This document shows, piece by piece, positions 25,424 through 34,509 of a stretch of 64,000 nt of DNA. Both the position numbers and the translations under genes were made by a program. The stretch's first letter is position 1. Every line of letters begins with the position of its first letter. The notes under the pieces are model-generated. The model saw only the letters and a program-made list of their open reading frames with translations. It was not told the origin of the DNA and ran no database searches. The DNA lies in contig NZ_CP097384.1 in the NCBI RefSeq assembly GCF_024584705.1, positions 4,960,001-5,024,000 of the forward strand, read 5' to 3'. This stretch comes from Blastopirellula sp. J2-11. Lineage in GTDB: Bacteria; Planctomycetota; Planctomycetia; Pirellulales; Pirellulaceae.

Positions 25424-26757
25424 TACCGCGCCGCAACGTCGTCTTTCATTTGCGACTGAATAGATTCGATCGCCTTCTCCATCTGCGGATCGACAAAACC
25501 CTCCAGCTCGATTTCTTCCTCCGACTTTTCCCGCGCATCAATGGCCGCTTTATCTGCGATATTAGAACGGTCGACGTCTCGGAAACTGCGCGATCGCAGC
25601 ATGTTCTTTAGATCTTCGTCGGACAACGGGATGTCGAATCCTTCGTTGGGCGAGACGCCCCAAGGATCGTCATCGCCATAATCGGGAAAGCGATGGATGT
25701 TCTGTTCACTGGGACGCCAATAGGTCGCGGTGGTGATCTTCAATGCTCGCTGCGCACGATCGAGCGGAAAGATGCTTTGCACCGTTCCTTTGCCGTACGA
25801 ACGCTGACCAATGATGACCGCCCGATCATGATCCTGTAGACAAGCGGCGACAATTTCGCTGGCGCTGGCGCTATATTGATTGACCAAAACCACCACCGGC
25901 AAATCTTTGGGAATGATGGTGTCAGTTGATGTCGCTTCCGAGATTTCCTCAATACGGCCATCCCGACCACGCGTCGAAACGATGACTCCTTGATCCAAAA
26001 ACATATCGCAAATTTCTTCGGCGGCAGTTAGATATCCGCCGGGATTATTGCGGACGTCAACAATCAATCCGTCGACCTTGCCATCGATGCTTTCCCAAGC
26101 TCCCCGAAACTCGTCCGCAGTCAAGTCGCCAAACGACTCGATCCGGATATAGCCAATCCGCGGGTACGCTTCGAGGTAGTAATTCCAATCTCCGGCGCCG
26201 TCGTGCGTATCTCCCAAGACCGACGCAACTTGAATCCGGGCACGCTCGACCTCAATCTCGGTCGGCTTGGTCTGCCCAATGTGCTGCACTTGAAGCTTGA
26301 CCGTCGTGCCGACCACGCCGCGCAGTCGTTGCACCGCTTTTTCAAATCCATCGACAGCCACCTTTTTGCCGTCGATCGCCACGATCACGTCGCCGGCCTG
26401 GACGCCGGCAGCATAGGCAGGCGTTCCACTGACCGGAGTCACGACCAGCATCTGGTCGTTCTTCTCGTCATACATGACGTGAATACCGATGCCGCCAAAC
26501 TCTTGATCCAGCTCTTCGCGAAAGTCTTCAAACTCGACCGGCGGTATGTAGGTCGAGTTTTGATCCAACTCCATTGTCATTCCGTTCATCGCCGAATTGA
26601 ACAACGTCTCGGTATCGATCGAACGGACATATTCGTACGAGATGATATCGAGCGATTCGCCAAACAATCGCATGAACCGATTGCGACTCGCGGCGCCGTA
26701 GCAAATCAGCGACAGAAACGCGATGACAAAGATGATCGTAAGATTACGTCGCGGCAT
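25423..26757 (-). CDS. S41-family C-terminal processing protease
   Basis: A 444-residue envelope protease. The N-terminus has one membrane-spanning or signal segment (IIFVIAFLSLICYGAAS, about 8-24). A PDZ domain is at about 85-160 (FGGIGIHVMYDE; GVQAGDVIVAIDGKKV). The protease core has the N-x-P-G-G turn (VRNNPGGYL, 236-243) and the Ser-Lys dyad: Ser298 in YSASASEIVAA and Lys323 in SYGKGTVQ, spaced 25 residues as in Tsp/CtpA. It cleaves proteins near their C-terminus in the periplasm; targets unknown. The C-terminal 80 residues are polar and acidic. Monocistronic by position. Catalysis looks intact. Confidence 0.95.
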   Translation of the reverse strand: MPRRNLTIIFVIAFLSLICYGAASRNRFMRLFGESLDIISYEYVRSIDTETLFNSAMNGMTMELDQNSTYIPPVEFEDFREELDQEFGGIGIHVMYDEKNDQMLVVTPVSGTPAYAAGVQAGDVIVAIDGKKVAVDGFEKAVQRLRGVVGTTVKLQVQHIGQTKPTEIEVERARIQVASVLGDTHDGAGDWNYYLEAYPRIGYIRIESFGDLTADEFRGAWESIDGKVDGLIVDVRNNPGGYLTAAEEICDMFLDQGVIVSTRGRDGRIEEISEATSTDTIIPKDLPVVVLVNQYSASASEIVAACLQDHDRAVIIGQRSYGKGTVQSIFPLDRAQRALKITTATYWRPSEQNIHRFPDYGDDDPWGVSPNEGFDIPLSDEDLKNMLRSRSFRDVDRSNIADKAAIDAREKSEEEIELEGFVDPQMEKAIESIQSQMKDDVAAR

Positions 26758-26893
26758 AGTTGGTCCCAGGGACGAAACAGGCGGCTTGGGGGAGCGTCAT
26801 GTTTTATCGTAACTGCCACAGACCTATTGGGGTAGCAGCGAGCGCCGCTATAGCGGAAGGGAGCCGAGAAAAACAGGGGGATCCGCATCCATG

Positions 26894-28108
26894 CTAGCCG
26901 CCGACAAACGGCGCCGGCACCAGAAACGCATGTTGCTCGAGCAGGCTATAGGCGCCGCTCCAGGAGACGTACAAAGCCAGGTACATAATAAAGACATAGC
27001 TCACGACAACCGGAATCTCCCCCAATCGCGCGATGGACCGCAGGAAAAAATGACGGGGCTCGCCGCGCCGACGTGCGCACCCAAGCGCCCAGCCGCTTAA
27101 TAATCTCGCAGGCAACATCAGCGCCACAAAAAACAGACTCGGCAACCAGGCGATCTCGCGATCGATCAATTCGATCTTCAACAGATAGAGCGGCGCCGCA
27201 AACAACAGCGTGATCAACAGCGCCAACCAAAACGCCAACGGAGCATGGCGAAACTGTTTGCGGACTTCTCGCCATTCAAACATCGCCCGCCAACGGTTCT
27301 CGGCGGCGAAATGGGCCTGCATGAACGGCAAATAAAGCAACACAAAGCAAAACGCCAACATTCCCGGCAAGCTAATCAAAAACGCCGCCGGCGGATTTTC
27401 GATACCGCGAGCCGCGATCATCCAACCGACCGGTAAGATCAGCCAAACCAAGGTCGTCAGGAATCCGCGCACGCCGAGCGAAAAATAGTAGCCCAAGCGG
27501 AGTGAAGCCAAAAAACCCAAGCACTTGTCGCGAGCCTCGGAGAACATGCCGCCGGTGCGGATACGTCGCCAGAGTCGCAACGGCGCCGGCCAAAGAAAGT
27601 GTCGGAACTTCCCGCCGCGGAACCAGGCCCACGCGATATGAAAGCCGACAGCCAGCGTCAACACGATCAAGATGATGGTCATCCGCCGCGCGACCGGTCC
27701 GCCCGGCTCGATCAGATTCGCACTGTCCCGCAGATCGGCGAAAAAGCGAAGCGGCCAGAAAAAGAGCCAAGTGCCGAGCGCGATCGAACCAATCCTCGCC
27801 GCCGAGCGAATCCCAATAAATCCCTCGCTGAACTGGCCGGTGCGGGCAATTCGCCCACTCACTTCCAGCAAATAGCCGAGACTTAGCATGTTGGCGATGG
27901 GAATCGTCGCCAAGATTGCGAGTAGAAAAATCAGCGAAACCAGCCCGAACATCCATTCGCCAGCGCTGCACGTCGCTTCAAAAATGTAGCGGCCCCAACC
28001 GCGTGGCGGGATCGCTGCGACCAAAGCTCCCCCCGTCTCCGGTGGAGAAGAAGCCACCAGATCGGCGTCGTTTCCGACAGCTTCAAGGGGATCTGAAATC
28101 GTCGCCAT
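26894..28108 (-). CDS. Polytopic membrane protein of unknown function
   Basis: A 404-residue protein with about eight hydrophobic helices, including SLIFLLAILATIPIANMLSL, MTIILIVLTLAVGFHIAW, FLTTLVWLILPVGWMI and LAFWLALLITLLFAAPLYLL. The N-terminus is cytoplasmic and polar, with a Pro-rich patch. The loop GYLLEVSGRIARTGQFSEGF resembles the DUF4013 type of planctomycete membrane protein, but that match is weak. It lies 136 nt upstream of the S41 protease gene and on the same strand. No catalytic or transport signature was seen. Membrane location is certain; function is not. Confidence 0.8.
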   Translation of the reverse strand: MATISDPLEAVGNDADLVASSPPETGGALVAAIPPRGWGRYIFEATCSAGEWMFGLVSLIFLLAILATIPIANMLSLGYLLEVSGRIARTGQFSEGFIGIRSAARIGSIALGTWLFFWPLRFFADLRDSANLIEPGGPVARRMTIILIVLTLAVGFHIAWAWFRGGKFRHFLWPAPLRLWRRIRTGGMFSEARDKCLGFLASLRLGYYFSLGVRGFLTTLVWLILPVGWMIAARGIENPPAAFLISLPGMLAFCFVLLYLPFMQAHFAAENRWRAMFEWREVRKQFRHAPLAFWLALLITLLFAAPLYLLKIELIDREIAWLPSLFFVALMLPARLLSGWALGCARRRGEPRHFFLRSIARLGEIPVVVSYVFIMYLALYVSWSGAYSLLEQHAFLVPAPFVGG

Positions 28109-28289
28109 TGGTTCCAGCTGGTCCGAATCGGCAGAAAAGGTAGGCCCGTGGGAAACGGCGTCCCAGCAATAGGTTTACTCCCAGTGCGCCGGAATAGTTT
28201 TCGCGCCAAGTCGTTATTTCTGGGTCGAAACCATTTTCCCCCAACGCAGGTAATTAGTACAACGGAATTGTGGGAGGAAAAAAATCGTC

Positions 28290-29927
28290 ATGTGGCTACG
28301 AAATCTGCTCTTTCTTGGCATCTGCGGAATCGCGGTCTCGGCCGTGGTCGGCGGACTTGTCGTGCCGCAGCGTCCTCCCCAAGTTGCGGAAATCGCCCAT
28401 CCGCTGGATGAAAGTCAGCAAAACGAGATCCAGCTAGTCGCCGATCGCGTCGACGAGCAGTTTCAACAAGTCTGGTCGGACGCCGGTCTCGAGATCGCTC
28501 TCCCGGCGGATGAACTGACGCAAATTCGACGAATTTCCCTTGGATTGACCGGCACGGTCCCTTCCCTGGAAGAAATCCGCGTACTGGAAAGTCGCCCCGC
28601 TGGGGACCGGCTCTCTTGGTGGCTCTCCAAAACATTCGCCGATCGGCGCTATGGCGATTTCGTCGCCGAGCGACTTCGCCGCGCCTATGTCGGCGTCGAG
28701 AATGGACCGTTTCTTATCTATCGCGGACGCCGGTTTCTGACCTGGCTCAGTGATCAACTAATGGAGAACCGTCGTTACGACCAACTGACCCGCGAACTGA
28801 TTTCTGACAATGGGCTGTGGACCGATGCCCCCGCGGTCAACTTTGTGACCGCGACCATCGATCAGGACGGAACCCAACGCCCCGATCCGGTGAAGTTGGC
28901 GGGGCGCGTCACGCGAGCCTTTCTAGCGACGCGACTCGACTGCGTGCAATGCCATGACGACAACATGGGGGGCGACCTGAAACAGAGCGATTTTCACGAG
29001 CTCGCTTCGTTCTTTCGCGAAGCGGAAAATTCGTTTGTCGGTATTCGTGACGATACCAAAGCTATCTACGAATATCAGTATCTCTACGACGACCAAACGA
29101 CAACCGTCGCGTCCCAAGTCCCCTTCAATCAGGACCTGCTGCAAGAGGGCGCGACAGAGCGCGAACGTCTCGCCAACTGGGTGACCCATCCCGAAAACCG
29201 CCCCTTTGCCCGAGCGATCATCAATCGGATATGGGCGATCACCACCGGCAAGCCGCTGATTGAACCGGTCGACAGCATCCCGTTAAGCGGTTCGTTCGAA
29301 ACCGGCGAATATCCGCCGGGCCTAGAACCGCTGGCCGATGACTTTATCGCGAATGGGTTTGATCTGCAGCGACTCATACGCGTGATTGTTGCGACCAAAG
29401 CGTTCCAACGCGATAGCCAGGCCAATTTTGAAATCACCGCTGCTCACGAAGAAACCTGGGCCGCCTATCCGGTCACTCGCTTGCGCCCCGAACAAGTGAT
29501 CGGCGCGATCCAGCAAGCGGCCGCTTTGAAGACGCTCGACGCGGAAAGCCACATTCTGACGCAGCTGATCAACTTTGGCGAACACAACGATTTTCTCAAG
29601 CGTTACGGCGACGCCGGTGAAGATGAGTTCGCCGAGCAAGGAGGGACAATTCCCCAGCGCCTGTTGATGATGAACGGCAATTTGGTCAAAGAACGAACGA
29701 AAGACAATCTCCTCCGCAATTCCGCGACGCGACTGGCGATCCTTTCGCCTGATCCTGCCGCCGCTGTTGAGGTTGCATTTTTGACCACGTTAACGCGACG
29801 CCCTAACCAGGCGGAAGCAGATTACTTTGTCGAGCGATTGCGTGATGATTCGCTCAATCCTCGCCAAAAAGTAGAAGACTTGATCTGGGCATTACTGAAC
29901 TCTTCCGAATTTGCCTGGAATCACTAA
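28290..29927 (+). CDS. DUF1549/DUF1553 protein with a CxxCH motif
   Basis: A 545-residue planctomycete-type protein. It begins with a short hydrophobic segment (LFLGICGIAVSAVVGGLVV), so it is anchored or exported. Residues about 45-230 fit DUF1549 (PSCyt2): LTQIRRISLGLTGTVPSLEEI and RYGDFVAERLRRAYVG. LDCVQCHDD near residue 215 is a CxxCH haem-type motif. Residues about 280-540 fit DUF1553 (PSD1): LANWVTHPENRPFARAIINR and LLMMNGNLVKERT. Partner of the DUF1501 gene 16 nt downstream, a gene pair common in planctomycetes. Function is unknown; an extracytoplasmic redox or glycan-related role has been suggested only from context. Confidence 0.92.
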   Translation: MWLRNLLFLGICGIAVSAVVGGLVVPQRPPQVAEIAHPLDESQQNEIQLVADRVDEQFQQVWSDAGLEIALPADELTQIRRISLGLTGTVPSLEEIRVLESRPAGDRLSWWLSKTFADRRYGDFVAERLRRAYVGVENGPFLIYRGRRFLTWLSDQLMENRRYDQLTRELISDNGLWTDAPAVNFVTATIDQDGTQRPDPVKLAGRVTRAFLATRLDCVQCHDDNMGGDLKQSDFHELASFFREAENSFVGIRDDTKAIYEYQYLYDDQTTTVASQVPFNQDLLQEGATERERLANWVTHPENRPFARAIINRIWAITTGKPLIEPVDSIPLSGSFETGEYPPGLEPLADDFIANGFDLQRLIRVIVATKAFQRDSQANFEITAAHEETWAAYPVTRLRPEQVIGAIQQAAALKTLDAESHILTQLINFGEHNDFLKRYGDAGEDEFAEQGGTIPQRLLMMNGNLVKERTKDNLLRNSATRLAILSPDPAAAVEVAFLTTLTRRPNQAEADYFVERLRDDSLNPRQKVEDLIWALLNSSEFAWNH

Positions 29928-29943
29928 GCGATAAGGTTCAGCG

Positions 29944-31239
29944 ATGACTATCCAACATTCCCAGTGCGGCGGAGCCGATCATTTTTCGCGGCGAACGCTG
30001 CTCAAAGCGGCCGGCGGATTGCCTTGGTTGACGCCGTTGGCCGCGCAGTTGGCGGCGGCCGCTGCAGCCGACAAGAGCGGCGCACCCGCCAAGTCGGTCA
30101 TCGTCCTGTGGATGCAGGGAGGTCCAAGCCAGCTGGAAACGTTTGATCCGCATCCCGGCAAAATGATCGGCGGCGACACCCGGCGAATCTCGACCTCCGC
30201 CGCCGGCGTCGAGATCTCCCATCTCATGCCGAGCACCGCCGAAGTAATGAACCGCATCGCGCTGCTACGCGGCGTCACCAGCAAAGAAGGAGATCACGAG
30301 CGGGCGACCTACAACATGAAAACCGGATATCGCCCTGACCCGACTCTCCTACATCCGGCGATCGGCGCTGTCATGTGCCATGAACTCTTCAGCACAGGCG
30401 TCGAGATTCCCCGGCATGTCTCGATTTTCCCCAATCAATGGCCGGCTCACGGCGGGTTCCTGGGCAACAAGTACGACGCGTTCAAAATGGATGATCCGCT
30501 GGGCGACTTGCCCGATTTGCCGCGGCGCGTCGCCGACGAACGGTTCGCCCAACGCCGCAAAGACCTGGATATCCTCGAGCGCTCGTTTACCCGCGGACGA
30601 CGCTCCGATCTTGAGCAAAACCGTACGCTCCATCTGTCGACGATCGACAAAGCGATCACGATGATGAACTCCGAGCAGATCCAAGCGTTCAACATTGAAG
30701 ACGCACCGCAGTCGCTGCGGCAAGATTTTGGGGATACGCCGTTCGGCCGCGGATGCTTGTGCGCGGTGCAACTAATCGAAACCGGCGTTCGCTGCGTCGA
30801 AGTGACGCTCAGCGGCTGGGACTCGCACATCAACAATCATGAACTGCAGAGCGGGCGGGCCGCGGAACTCGACCCGGCTTTCTCGGCATTGGTGCGACTG
30901 CTGGAAGAGCGTAATCTGCTGAAAAGCACCGTCGTACTATGCGGTGGAGAATTTGGACGTACGCCCAAGATCAATCCAGCCGGCGGCCGCGATCATTGGC
31001 CCCATGGGTTTAGCGTCGCGCTGGCAGGCGGCGGCATCCGCGGCGGAGCCTGCATCGGCGAGACCGATCCCGCAGGCAGCAAAGTGACGCCTGACATCGC
31101 TGGCTCGGTCGGCATCGCCGACATCCACGCGACGATCTACCAGACGCTAGGGATTGACTATCACCACATGTACGACACCCCCATCGGCCGCCCGATGGCG
31201 ATCAGCGAAGGCAAGCCGATCGCTGGGATCCTGGCGTAG
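29944..31239 (+). CDS. DUF1501 family exported protein (sulfatase-like fold)
   Basis: A 431-residue protein with a Tat-type signal: SRRTLLKAAGG at residues 15-25, then an Ala-rich hydrophobic stretch to about residue 50. The mature part starts with SVIVLWMQGGPSQLETFDPHPG and contains MPSTAEVMNRIALLRGVTS, GEFGRTPKINPAGGRDHWP and a C-terminal MYDTPIGRP. These are hallmarks of DUF1501, related to the alkaline-phosphatase/sulfatase superfamily. It lies 16 nt behind the DUF1549/DUF1553 gene, so one operon. Tat export implies folding, perhaps with a metal, before export. Substrate unknown. Confidence 0.93.
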   Translation: MTIQHSQCGGADHFSRRTLLKAAGGLPWLTPLAAQLAAAAAADKSGAPAKSVIVLWMQGGPSQLETFDPHPGKMIGGDTRRISTSAAGVEISHLMPSTAEVMNRIALLRGVTSKEGDHERATYNMKTGYRPDPTLLHPAIGAVMCHELFSTGVEIPRHVSIFPNQWPAHGGFLGNKYDAFKMDDPLGDLPDLPRRVADERFAQRRKDLDILERSFTRGRRSDLEQNRTLHLSTIDKAITMMNSEQIQAFNIEDAPQSLRQDFGDTPFGRGCLCAVQLIETGVRCVEVTLSGWDSHINNHELQSGRAAELDPAFSALVRLLEERNLLKSTVVLCGGEFGRTPKINPAGGRDHWPHGFSVALAGGGIRGGACIGETDPAGSKVTPDIAGSVGIADIHATIYQTLGIDYHHMYDTPIGRPMAISEGKPIAGILA

Positions 31240-31242
31240 AGA

Positions 31243-31301
31243 GAGAAAATGGGGTCAGGTCCCAATTCCGCAGCGGAATTGGGACCTGACCCCATTTTCT
31301 C
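31243..31301. repeat. Perfect 28-bp hairpin with 3-nt loop
   Basis: The arm 31243-31270 (containing AAATGGGGTCAGGTCCCAAT) is exactly complementary to 31274-31301; the loop is CAG. It lies between the DUF1501 gene and the end of rpsI. GGGGTCAGGT-type palindromes occur in the REP sequences of many bacteria, often mobilised by REP-associated transposases. No transposase is present here. CTTCGGGCTACGAAG follows at 31305-31319. Confidence 0.75.
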
Positions 31302-31321
31302 GGCCTTCGGGCTACGAAGAA

Positions 31322-31350
31322 TAAAAAAAGCTCGCCCAATGGGCGAGCTT
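31322..31350 (-). terminator. Rho-independent terminator of the rplM-rpsI operon
   Basis: Reading the minus strand: AAGCTCGCCC, loop ATT, GGGCGAGCTT, then a run of seven Ts (the A-run at 31323-31329 on the plus strand). Perfect 10-bp stem, 32 nt behind the rpsI stop codon. Confidence 0.9.
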
Positions 31351-31381
31351 CTTCTGTATCTGGAAAACCAAGTTCGAGCGA

Positions 31382-31864
31382 TTAACGCTTCGAGAACTGA
31401 GTTCCGCGGCGAGCGCCACGCAGACCGTACTTTTTGCGTTCCTTCATGCGAGAATCGCGGGTCAGGTGACCATTTTCTCGCAGTGCCGGGAAAGCGTCGG
31501 CGTCCATCTTCGCCAGAGCACGACCAAGGCCCATGCGGCAAGCGCCAGCCTGGCCCGAGGTGCCGCCGCCGTTGACCAAGATCCGGATATCGATCTTGTC
31601 GACATAGTCGGTGTCATGCAGCGGGCCCATGAACGAAACCTGGTCTTGGAGGTTCGGGAAGAAATCTTCCAGCGAACGACCATTGATCGAGATCTTGCCG
31701 CTACCGCTTTTGATGCGGACGCGAGCTACGCTCGACTTGCGACGACCAGTCCCAAGAATAACCCCCTCAGCCGGCTTCGCTTTCTTAACAGGAGCTGGAG
31801 CCGGAACCGGATCGGCTTCTACGGGCGTTTCGACAGTTGTTTCGCCTGTTTCGTCGGTCGACAT
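31382..31864 (-). CDS. rpsI: 30S ribosomal protein S9
   Basis: Small-subunit protein whose C-terminal tail reaches the P-site tRNA. The S9 core begins with LGTGRRKSSVARVRIKSGSG and ends with the family tail RKKYGLRGARRGTQFSKR, where the final basic residues contact tRNA. At 160 residues it is longer than usual (about 130). The extra part is an N-terminal 30-residue acidic and Ala/Pro-rich extension. It is second in the rplM-rpsI operon, 19 nt behind rplM, and a strong terminator follows. Confidence 0.97.
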   Translation of the reverse strand: MSTDETGETTVETPVEADPVPAPAPVKKAKPAEGVILGTGRRKSSVARVRIKSGSGKISINGRSLEDFFPNLQDQVSFMGPLHDTDYVDKIDIRILVNGGGTSGQAGACRMGLGRALAKMDADAFPALRENGHLTRDSRMKERKKYGLRGARRGTQFSKR

Positions 31865-31883
31865 GATATTCCCTTAGTATCGC

Positions 31884-32345
31884 TTACTTGCGTTTCTTTT
31901 GTTTGACTTGACCCAGCCCCGTGAGCGGCTGCGGCTGCTGGGCTTGATGTTCATGCTCAGGACCGACGAAGATCTTCAGTTTGTCGAGCATCTTGGTCGC
32001 CAGCTTGTTTTTCGGCAGCATCCGACGGACCGCATCTCGCAAGATCCAGTCAGGGTGACGCTCCAGGCGCTTGCCAGCCGTTTCGGTACGCAGCCCCGGG
32101 TAACCGGTGTACCAATTGTATTCTTTTTTGTCCCATTTGCCGCCGGTGAACTTCACCTTCTCAGCATTCACGACAACGACATAATCGCCAGTGTCGACAT
32201 GGGGGGTATAGGTGGGGCGGTGCTTCCCCATCAAAATCATGGCCAAATCGCTCGCCAAGCGACCGACGATCTGGTCTTCCGCATCGACCAGCCACCATTG
32301 CTGATCGACTTGACCGGTCTTCGCCATGAAAGTTGTAGTCGACAT
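31884..32345 (-). CDS. rplM: 50S ribosomal protein L13
   Basis: Early-assembling large-subunit protein. The 153 residues show the L13 pattern: WWLVDAEDQIVGRLASDLA near the start, MGKHRPTYTPHVDTGDYVVVV, and the GLRTETAGKRLERHPDWILRDAVRRMLPKN segment (given here in part) near the middle. The Lys-rich C-terminal tail GQVKQKKRK is usual. First gene of the L13-S9 operon, the standard bacterial order. Divergent from pntAA. Confidence 0.97.
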   Translation of the reverse strand: MSTTTFMAKTGQVDQQWWLVDAEDQIVGRLASDLAMILMGKHRPTYTPHVDTGDYVVVVNAEKVKFTGGKWDKKEYNWYTGYPGLRTETAGKRLERHPDWILRDAVRRMLPKNKLATKMLDKLKIFVGPEHEHQAQQPQPLTGLGQVKQKKRK

Positions 32346-32481
32346 AATATCCTGGCTCTCAGTTTATCCTGGCACAACAGTCCACTCCGGCTCACTGATT
32401 TTGAACCGGATCTTTGATTTTCCCGCGTAAAACCGGACTTCAGCGCCACAGCAGGGCCCAGAACGGTCAGGGGAAACACGG

Positions 32482-32510
32482 ATTTTACCGATCCAGGGGC
32501 TATTCCGCAA
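32482..32510 (-). promoter_or_regulatory. Candidate promoter of rplM-rpsI
   Basis: On the minus strand, TTGCGG (32510-32505) and TAAAAT (32487-32482) are 17 nt apart, about 137 nt upstream of rplM. The -10 matches five of six consensus bases and the -35 only three. The 356-nt gap 32346-32701 separates divergent operons. No attenuator or L13-binding mimic was recognised. Confidence 0.4.
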
Positions 32511-32701
32511 GTGAGCGCCGCTGCGATTGTAAGAAAGGGAGAAAACCCGCAACTACCTTGTCATAACTTCGCGGAAAAAGGGTTCACAGAGACGGCTGCG
32601 TGTGTAAGAATTTTCCACGATTTGAGTTGTGTTGCGCGGCCAAGTACCCCGCTCGCTACAGAAATCCCCAGTCGCCGCGCCCCACGACCTAGGGAAAAAA
32701 C

Positions 32702-33949
32702 ATGATTATTGCCGTCGTACGCGAAAATTTTCCGGGTGAACAGCGTGTCGCCCTGATACCCGCGTCCCTCGCCCCGTTACAAAAAGCTGGCGCCGAAATT
32801 CTCGTCGAAACCGGCGCTGGAGTCGCCGCCGGCTTTCTGGACGCCGATTATGAAGCCGCGGGAGCCAAAATTGTCTCCTCCCGAGCGGACGCCTTCGCAC
32901 AGTCCGACATCGTCTTCCAGGTTCGCTCCCTCGGCGCCAACCCAGAAGCGGGGAGAGTCGACCTCGATTTGGTCAAACCGGGCCAAATCCTTGTCGGTGG
33001 ATGCGATCCGCTCGGCAACCCTGCCGCGATCGGCGAAATGGCCGGCAAACAGGCCACTCAGTTCGCCCTGGAACTAATTCCCCGCATTACCCGTGCACAA
33101 AGCATGGATATGCTCTCATCCCAAGCGACGATCTCCGGCTATCGCGCCGTTTTGATCGCGGCGATCGAGTTGCCCAAGATCTTCCCGATGCTGATGACTG
33201 CGGCTGGCACGCTGAAGCCCGCCAAAGTCTTTGTGATCGGCGCCGGCGTCGCAGGCTTGCAAGCGATCGCCACGGCGAAGCGACTAGGCGCTGTTGTGCT
33301 AGGCTATGACGTTCGCAAAGAAGCGCAAGAGCAGATCGAAAGTCTCGGCGGTAAAGCGGTCGACTTTCACCTCGAATCGAGCGGAGCGCAAGACAAAGGA
33401 GGTTACGCCAAAGATTTGGGCGAAGACTTCTATAAGAAACAGCGCGAGTTCATGGCCGACACGGTTCGCGAGTGCGATATCGTCATCACCACCGCCGCAA
33501 TCCCAGGCAAAAAATCGCCGCTGCTGGTGACCACAGATGCGGTCAACGGCATGCGGCCCGGCTCGGTCTTGGTCGATCTGGCCGCCGAGCGCGGAGGGAA
33601 TATCGAGCCGAGTCAGGCCGACACGCGCGTCGAACACAACGGCGTGCTGATCCTGGGGCCAACTAATCTTCCCTCGGAAGTTCCCCAACACGCCAGCCAA
33701 ATGTTCTCGAGCAACATCACCAAGTTCCTGCTCAACATGGTGAAAGATCGAGAGCTGAAGATGAACTCCGAGGACGAGATCATCGCTTCAACGCTGGTCG
33801 CTCGCGATGGTGAAGTCGTCCATCATCGGATTCGCGAGATGTTAGGCCTCGCGGCGAACGAACCGCCGCAATCGCCAGCGGAAAACGACAAAATACCGCT
33901 GGATGGTGATGATGAACCGGCGCCTCCCTCAGAAGGAAACGCAACATGA
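32702..33949 (+). CDS. pntA: NAD(P) transhydrogenase alpha subunit, NAD-binding part (PntAA)
   Basis: Domain I of the proton-translocating transhydrogenase: binds NAD(H) on the cytoplasmic side and exchanges hydride with NADP(H) on the beta subunit. 415 residues, normal for split alpha-1 subunits. Landmarks: VRENFPGEQRVALIP and RITRAQSMDMLSSQATISGY, the Rossmann loop VIGAGVAGLQAIATAKRLGA near residue 180, and TTAAIPGKKSPLL. The C-terminal 50 residues are polar and acidic. GGGAAAAAAC precedes the ATG. Its last codons overlap pntAB by 4 nt (ATGA), so translation is coupled. Confidence 0.96.
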   Translation: MIIAVVRENFPGEQRVALIPASLAPLQKAGAEILVETGAGVAAGFLDADYEAAGAKIVSSRADAFAQSDIVFQVRSLGANPEAGRVDLDLVKPGQILVGGCDPLGNPAAIGEMAGKQATQFALELIPRITRAQSMDMLSSQATISGYRAVLIAAIELPKIFPMLMTAAGTLKPAKVFVIGAGVAGLQAIATAKRLGAVVLGYDVRKEAQEQIESLGGKAVDFHLESSGAQDKGGYAKDLGEDFYKKQREFMADTVRECDIVITTAAIPGKKSPLLVTTDAVNGMRPGSVLVDLAAERGGNIEPSQADTRVEHNGVLILGPTNLPSEVPQHASQMFSSNITKFLLNMVKDRELKMNSEDEIIASTLVARDGEVVHHRIREMLGLAANEPPQSPAENDKIPLDGDDEPAPPSEGNAT

Positions 33950-34479
33950 GATGGCTCTTGCTACTGCTGCTGATCTTGGGAAGCGCGGCGTCAGTGACGG
34001 CGCAGGATGCGGCGACGCCCCCAACCGACGACAAGCCGGCTGCGACAGAGCCCGCCCCAAAAGCGGAGCCTGCCAATGAAGCCGCACCCGCTGACAAAAA
34101 TGCACCAAGCGAAACGTCCGCGTCGGAACCGGAAGCGAACAAGACGCCGGAACCTGTCGATGCAGCGCCGCAGGCCAAGGAGGCTGGATTTACCCGCTAC
34201 CACGCGTTGGTCGCTAGTTTGACGATTTTCATTTTGGCGATCTTCATCGGCTTCGAGCTCATTACCAAAGTGCCGCCGACGCTGCATACGCCGCTGATGT
34301 CCGGCTCCAACGCGATCAGCGGAATCTCGATCGTCGGAGCCTTGATCGCCGCGAGCGCCGGCGATTCGTGGCTGGCCGCTTTCATCGGTCTGATCGCCGT
34401 CATCTTGGCGACGATCAACGTGGTGGGAGGTTATCTAGTGACGCATCGCATGCTGGAAATGTTCAAACCGAAACGATAA
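33946..34479 (+). CDS. pntAB: Transhydrogenase alpha subunit, membrane part (PntAB) with unusual N-terminal extension
   Basis: Membrane part of the split alpha subunit, forming the proton channel with PntB. 177 residues, against about 100 usually. The extra N-terminal part holds a signal-like helix (WLLLLLLILGSAASVTA, 2-18) and then about 50 residues rich in Ala, Pro, Glu and Lys, ending before YHALVASLTIFILAIFIGFELITK. The usual core follows: LHTPLMSGSNAISGI, IVGALIAA, and WLAAFIGLIAVILATINVVGGYLVTHRMLEMF. The extension would lie outside the cytoplasm. Overlaps pntAA by 4 nt and is 30 nt before pntB. Confidence 0.93.
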   Translation: MRWLLLLLLILGSAASVTAQDAATPPTDDKPAATEPAPKAEPANEAAPADKNAPSETSASEPEANKTPEPVDAAPQAKEAGFTRYHALVASLTIFILAIFIGFELITKVPPTLHTPLMSGSNAISGISIVGALIAASAGDSWLAAFIGLIAVILATINVVGGYLVTHRMLEMFKPKR

Positions 34480-34509
34480 CGCAAGTCAGCCTCAACGAAG
34501 GAACTTTTA

